Under the pieces are notes generated by a model, which was given only the letters and a program-made list of their open reading frames with translations, was not told where the DNA came from and searched no databases. The translations under genes and the position numbers were made by a program. From an uncultured Oscillibacter sp. (GTDB lineage: Bacteria > Bacillota > Clostridia > Oscillospirales > Oscillospiraceae), in the NCBI GenBank assembly GCA_948435975.1, contig CAOJHG010000084.1, positions 1 to 7,733 of the forward strand: a DNA stretch of 7,733 nt, read 5' to 3'. How positions within the stretch are numbered: the first letter of the stretch is position 1; every line of letters starts with the position of its first letter. Positions 6,040 through 7,733 of this stretch are shown in pieces.

Positions 6040-6981
6040 TTAGAAGAGATTGGCAGGGAGTCGGATATCCTCTTTAGGGACCAAGTCCCAGCGGAAGTCC
6101 GGAAGAAGGTCCACCGCCGTCCGGGGCCTGGCGGAGGGGTTGAAGCCAGCCAGATAAGCCAGGTTTCCCAGGATTTCCGGCGGCGTCATGCGGGACTGTA
6201 GGGAATCCAGGCCGGCGTCTGCGTTCCGTTTGGAAAGCCGCCGTCCGTCCGGGGCCAGGAGCAGGGGGAAGTGATAGAACTCCGGCGGCGTGAGGCCCAG
6301 GAGGTGATAAAGGAAAAGCTGCCTGGGTGTGGAGGAAAGCAGGTCTGCGCCCCGGACGACCTCGGTCACGCCCATGGCCGCGTCGTCCACCACCACCGCA
6401 AGTTGATAGGCGAACGTCCCGTCGGACCGCCGGAGGAGGAAATCCCCGCAGTCTTGAGACAGGTTTTCCTGGTAGGTTCCCATATGGCCGTCGGTAAAGC
6501 GCCAGTTCTCCGGCGGGACCCGCAGGCGCAGGCCGGGTGAACGGGTGCGGGCCCGCTCCTGTATTTGGGCGGGAGTGAGGCTCCGGCAGGTCCCGGCGTA
6601 GATGATCTGGCCGTCAGAGCGGTGGGGGGCGCTGGCGGCGTGGAGCCCGGCCCGCGTGCAGAAGCAGGGGTAGACCAGGTTTTGGGACTCCAGCGTCTTC
6701 AGGGCGGCTTGATAAAGGGCGGTACGCTGGCTCTGGCAGTAGGGGGCCTGGGGACCTCCGGTGAGCGGCCCTTCGTCCCAATCCAGGCCCAGCCAGGTCA
6801 GGTCAGCCAGCATCTGATTACAGTAGCGGGCAGGACAGCGGGCGGTATCCAGGTCCTCGATGCGGAGGACGACCCTTCCACCTTTCTGCCGCGCACTGAG
6901 CCAGGCCAGAAGACAGCAGAGGATATTTCCCAGATGAATCCGTCCGCTGGGTGACGGTGCAAAGCGGCCAACAGTGGGCAT
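6040..6981 (-). CDS. gluQ: Glutamyl-queuosine tRNA(Asp) synthetase (GluQRS)
   Basis: A 313-residue paralogue of the glutamyl-tRNA synthetase catalytic domain. It activates glutamate and attaches it to queuosine at position 34 of tRNA-Asp, in the cytoplasm. Visible motifs: FAPSPSGRIHLGN (residues 7-19, with the HIGH-type HLGN), RIEDLDTAR (40-48), a zinc site made of Cys106-x-Cys108 and Tyr128-x3-Cys132 as in the GluQRS group, the GADLLSSTPRQ segment (211-221) and a KMSKR-like RLSKRN (248-253). The protein stops after the catalytic core and lacks the anticodon-binding domain of true GluRS (usually about 480 residues), which fixes the assignment. The ATG at 6981 is chosen because GAGGGGG lies eight bases upstream; an in-frame TTG at 7002 has no such site. 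It follows fakA on the same strand but a terminator lies between them. Confidence 0.94.
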   Translation of the reverse strand: MPTVGRFAPSPSGRIHLGNILCCLLAWLSARQKGGRVVLRIEDLDTARCPARYCNQMLADLTWLGLDWDEGPLTGGPQAPYCQSQRTALYQAALKTLESQNLVYPCFCTRAGLHAASAPHRSDGQIIYAGTCRSLTPAQIQERARTRSPGLRLRVPPENWRFTDGHMGTYQENLSQDCGDFLLRRSDGTFAYQLAVVVDDAAMGVTEVVRGADLLSSTPRQLFLYHLLGLTPPEFYHFPLLLAPDGRRLSKRNADAGLDSLQSRMTPPEILGNLAYLAGFNPSARPRTAVDLLPDFRWDLVPKEDIRLPANLF

Positions 6982-7005
6982 GACGCGGTCCCCCTCTCTC
7001 AAAGG

Positions 7006-7032
7006 AAAAACGGCCCAAAGACTGAGCCGTTT
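7006..7032 (-). terminator. Rho-independent terminator after fakA
   Basis: On the minus strand AAACGGCTC (7032-7024) pairs with GGGCCGTTT (7016-7008) with one T-G pair around a seven-base loop, ending in a run of five T (7010-7006). It is 25 bases after the fakA stop codon and about 25 bases before the gluQ start codon, so little promoter space remains for gluQ after it. Confidence 0.8.
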
Positions 7033-7057
7033 CCTGATAGTTCGCGTGACGGTGGGT

Positions 7058-7733
7058 TTACTCCATCGAGATGATATAGTAGTACACAGGCTGGCCTCCG
7101 AAGAGGACCATCACTTCCGCGCCGGGGCAGGCCTTTTGGAAGAACGCACCTGCCTCCTGGGCCTCGGCTTCCTGCACGTCTTCGCCAAAGTACAGAGAGA
7201 TAAACGACGCTCCCCGTTCCGCCGCGTCCGCCGCCAGTTTTTCCAGAAGGTCCTTCAAGGAACTGCCGGTGCCGAACAGCTTGCCCTCTTCCAGCGCAAG
7301 GAAATCCCCTTCCTTGATAGCGAACCCATCAAAGTCGGAATCTCGGGCGGCGTACGTGATTTGGGCCGTGGTGACGCCGGAGAGGCTTTCCGTCATGGCG
7401 CCGGTGATGTCCTGGGGGTCTGGAGCGTCAAAGTCCACGTTCATCATGGCGGTGATGCCCTGGGGGACGGTCTTGGTGGGGATGACGACCACATTTTTTT
7501 CTGTCAGGGCGGCGCACTGCTGAGCGGCCATGATGATATTCCCATTGTTGGGCAGGATGAACACCGTCTCTGCCGGAATCTGGTTCACGCCCTCTAAAAT
7601 ACTCTCGGTGGAGGGATTCATGGTCTGTCCGCCAGAGACCACGCCATCTGCGCCCAGGTCCCGGAAGACAGTGGCCAGGCCCTCCCCCGCACAGACAGAG
7701 AGAAAACCGTATTTCTTCTCCGGCGGGGCTACA
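7058..7733 (-). CDS. fakA: Fatty acid kinase catalytic subunit FakA (DAK2/YloV family), C-terminal part
   Basis: The reading frame is open from the right edge, giving the last 224 or so residues of a protein that is usually about 550 long. FakA phosphorylates fatty acids held by FakB (DegV-type) partners, feeding acyl-phosphate into phospholipid synthesis at the membrane. The visible part is the C-terminal region: KKYGFLSVCAGEGL, then FRDLGADGVVSGGQTMNPST, FILPNNGNIIMAA, VVVIPTKTVPQGITAMM, a DGFAIKEGDFLAL stretch, and the end VLFGGQPVYYYIISME. These phrases are characteristic of the family and would not be expected in simple dihydroxyacetone kinases. The N-terminal DhaL nucleotide-binding domain is beyond the window. 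A GTG at 7642 is internal, not the start. It is followed by its own terminator. No FakB gene is visible here, which is usual because they are often unlinked. Confidence 0.95.
   Translation of the reverse strand, partial: VAPPEKKYGFLSVCAGEGLATVFRDLGADGVVSGGQTMNPSTESILEGVNQIPAETVFILPNNGNIIMAAQQCAALTEKNVVVIPTKTVPQGITAMMNVDFDAPDPQDITGAMTESLSGVTTAQITYAARDSDFDGFAIKEGDFLALEEGKLFGTGSSLKDLLEKLAADAAERGASFISLYFGEDVQEAEAQEAGAFFQKACPGAEVMVLFGGQPVYYYIISME

Noticed and set aside
6982..7002. TTG start seven codons upstream for gluQ
   Set aside because: It has no ribosome-binding site. The ATG at 6981 has a good one and the protein then begins directly with the catalytic-domain strand, as in the family.

Overview
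The window looks like chromosomal DNA from a GC-rich, low-branching Gram-positive anaerobe, most likely a gut Clostridia of the Oscillospiraceae type (Flavonifractor/Oscillibacter-like). This placement is inferred from several things. Ribosome-binding sites are strong AGGAGG types and promoters are sigma-A-like with 16-17 base spacers. There is a fatty acid kinase (FakA) C-terminus, a DUF624/YesL membrane protein beside a sugar-type ABC ATPase, and a large secreted protein ending in S-layer homology (SLH) domains. No rRNA, tRNA, CRISPR array, insertion sequence or phage gene was seen.

Left part (1-1630): the 5' two-thirds of a MalK/MsmX/UgpC-family sugar ABC transporter ATPase runs leftward off the edge. 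A DUF624 (YesL-like) membrane protein is transcribed divergently from it. Each has its own recognisable promoter in the region between them. The DUF624 gene ends at a hairpin terminator shared with the convergent gene.

Middle (1640-2748): a leftward two-gene unit encodes a YfcE-family phosphodiesterase and then a small membrane-anchored protein of unknown function. It is driven by an extended -10 promoter. Back to back with that promoter, a rightward promoter drives the largest gene. A perfect 7-base inverted repeat sits at the predicted transcription start of the large gene.

Centre (2749-6030): one 1075-residue secreted protein. In order it has a signal peptide, BspA-type leucine-rich repeats, a beta/linker region rich in proline and glycine, a transglutaminase-like Cys-His-Asp domain, and three SLH domains. 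It is the most distinctive element of the window: a probable cell-surface protein joining a recognition module, a possible cysteine enzyme and a wall anchor. It has its own terminator.

Right part (6040-7733): two leftward genes. The upstream one is the C-terminal part of FakA, which enters from the right edge and ends at a terminator. The other is GluQRS (glutamyl-queuosine tRNA-Asp synthetase), which begins only about 25 bases beyond that terminator. The housekeeping genes (fakA, gluQ, yfcE) suggest core chromosome, with the surface protein as the accessory, fast-evolving part.
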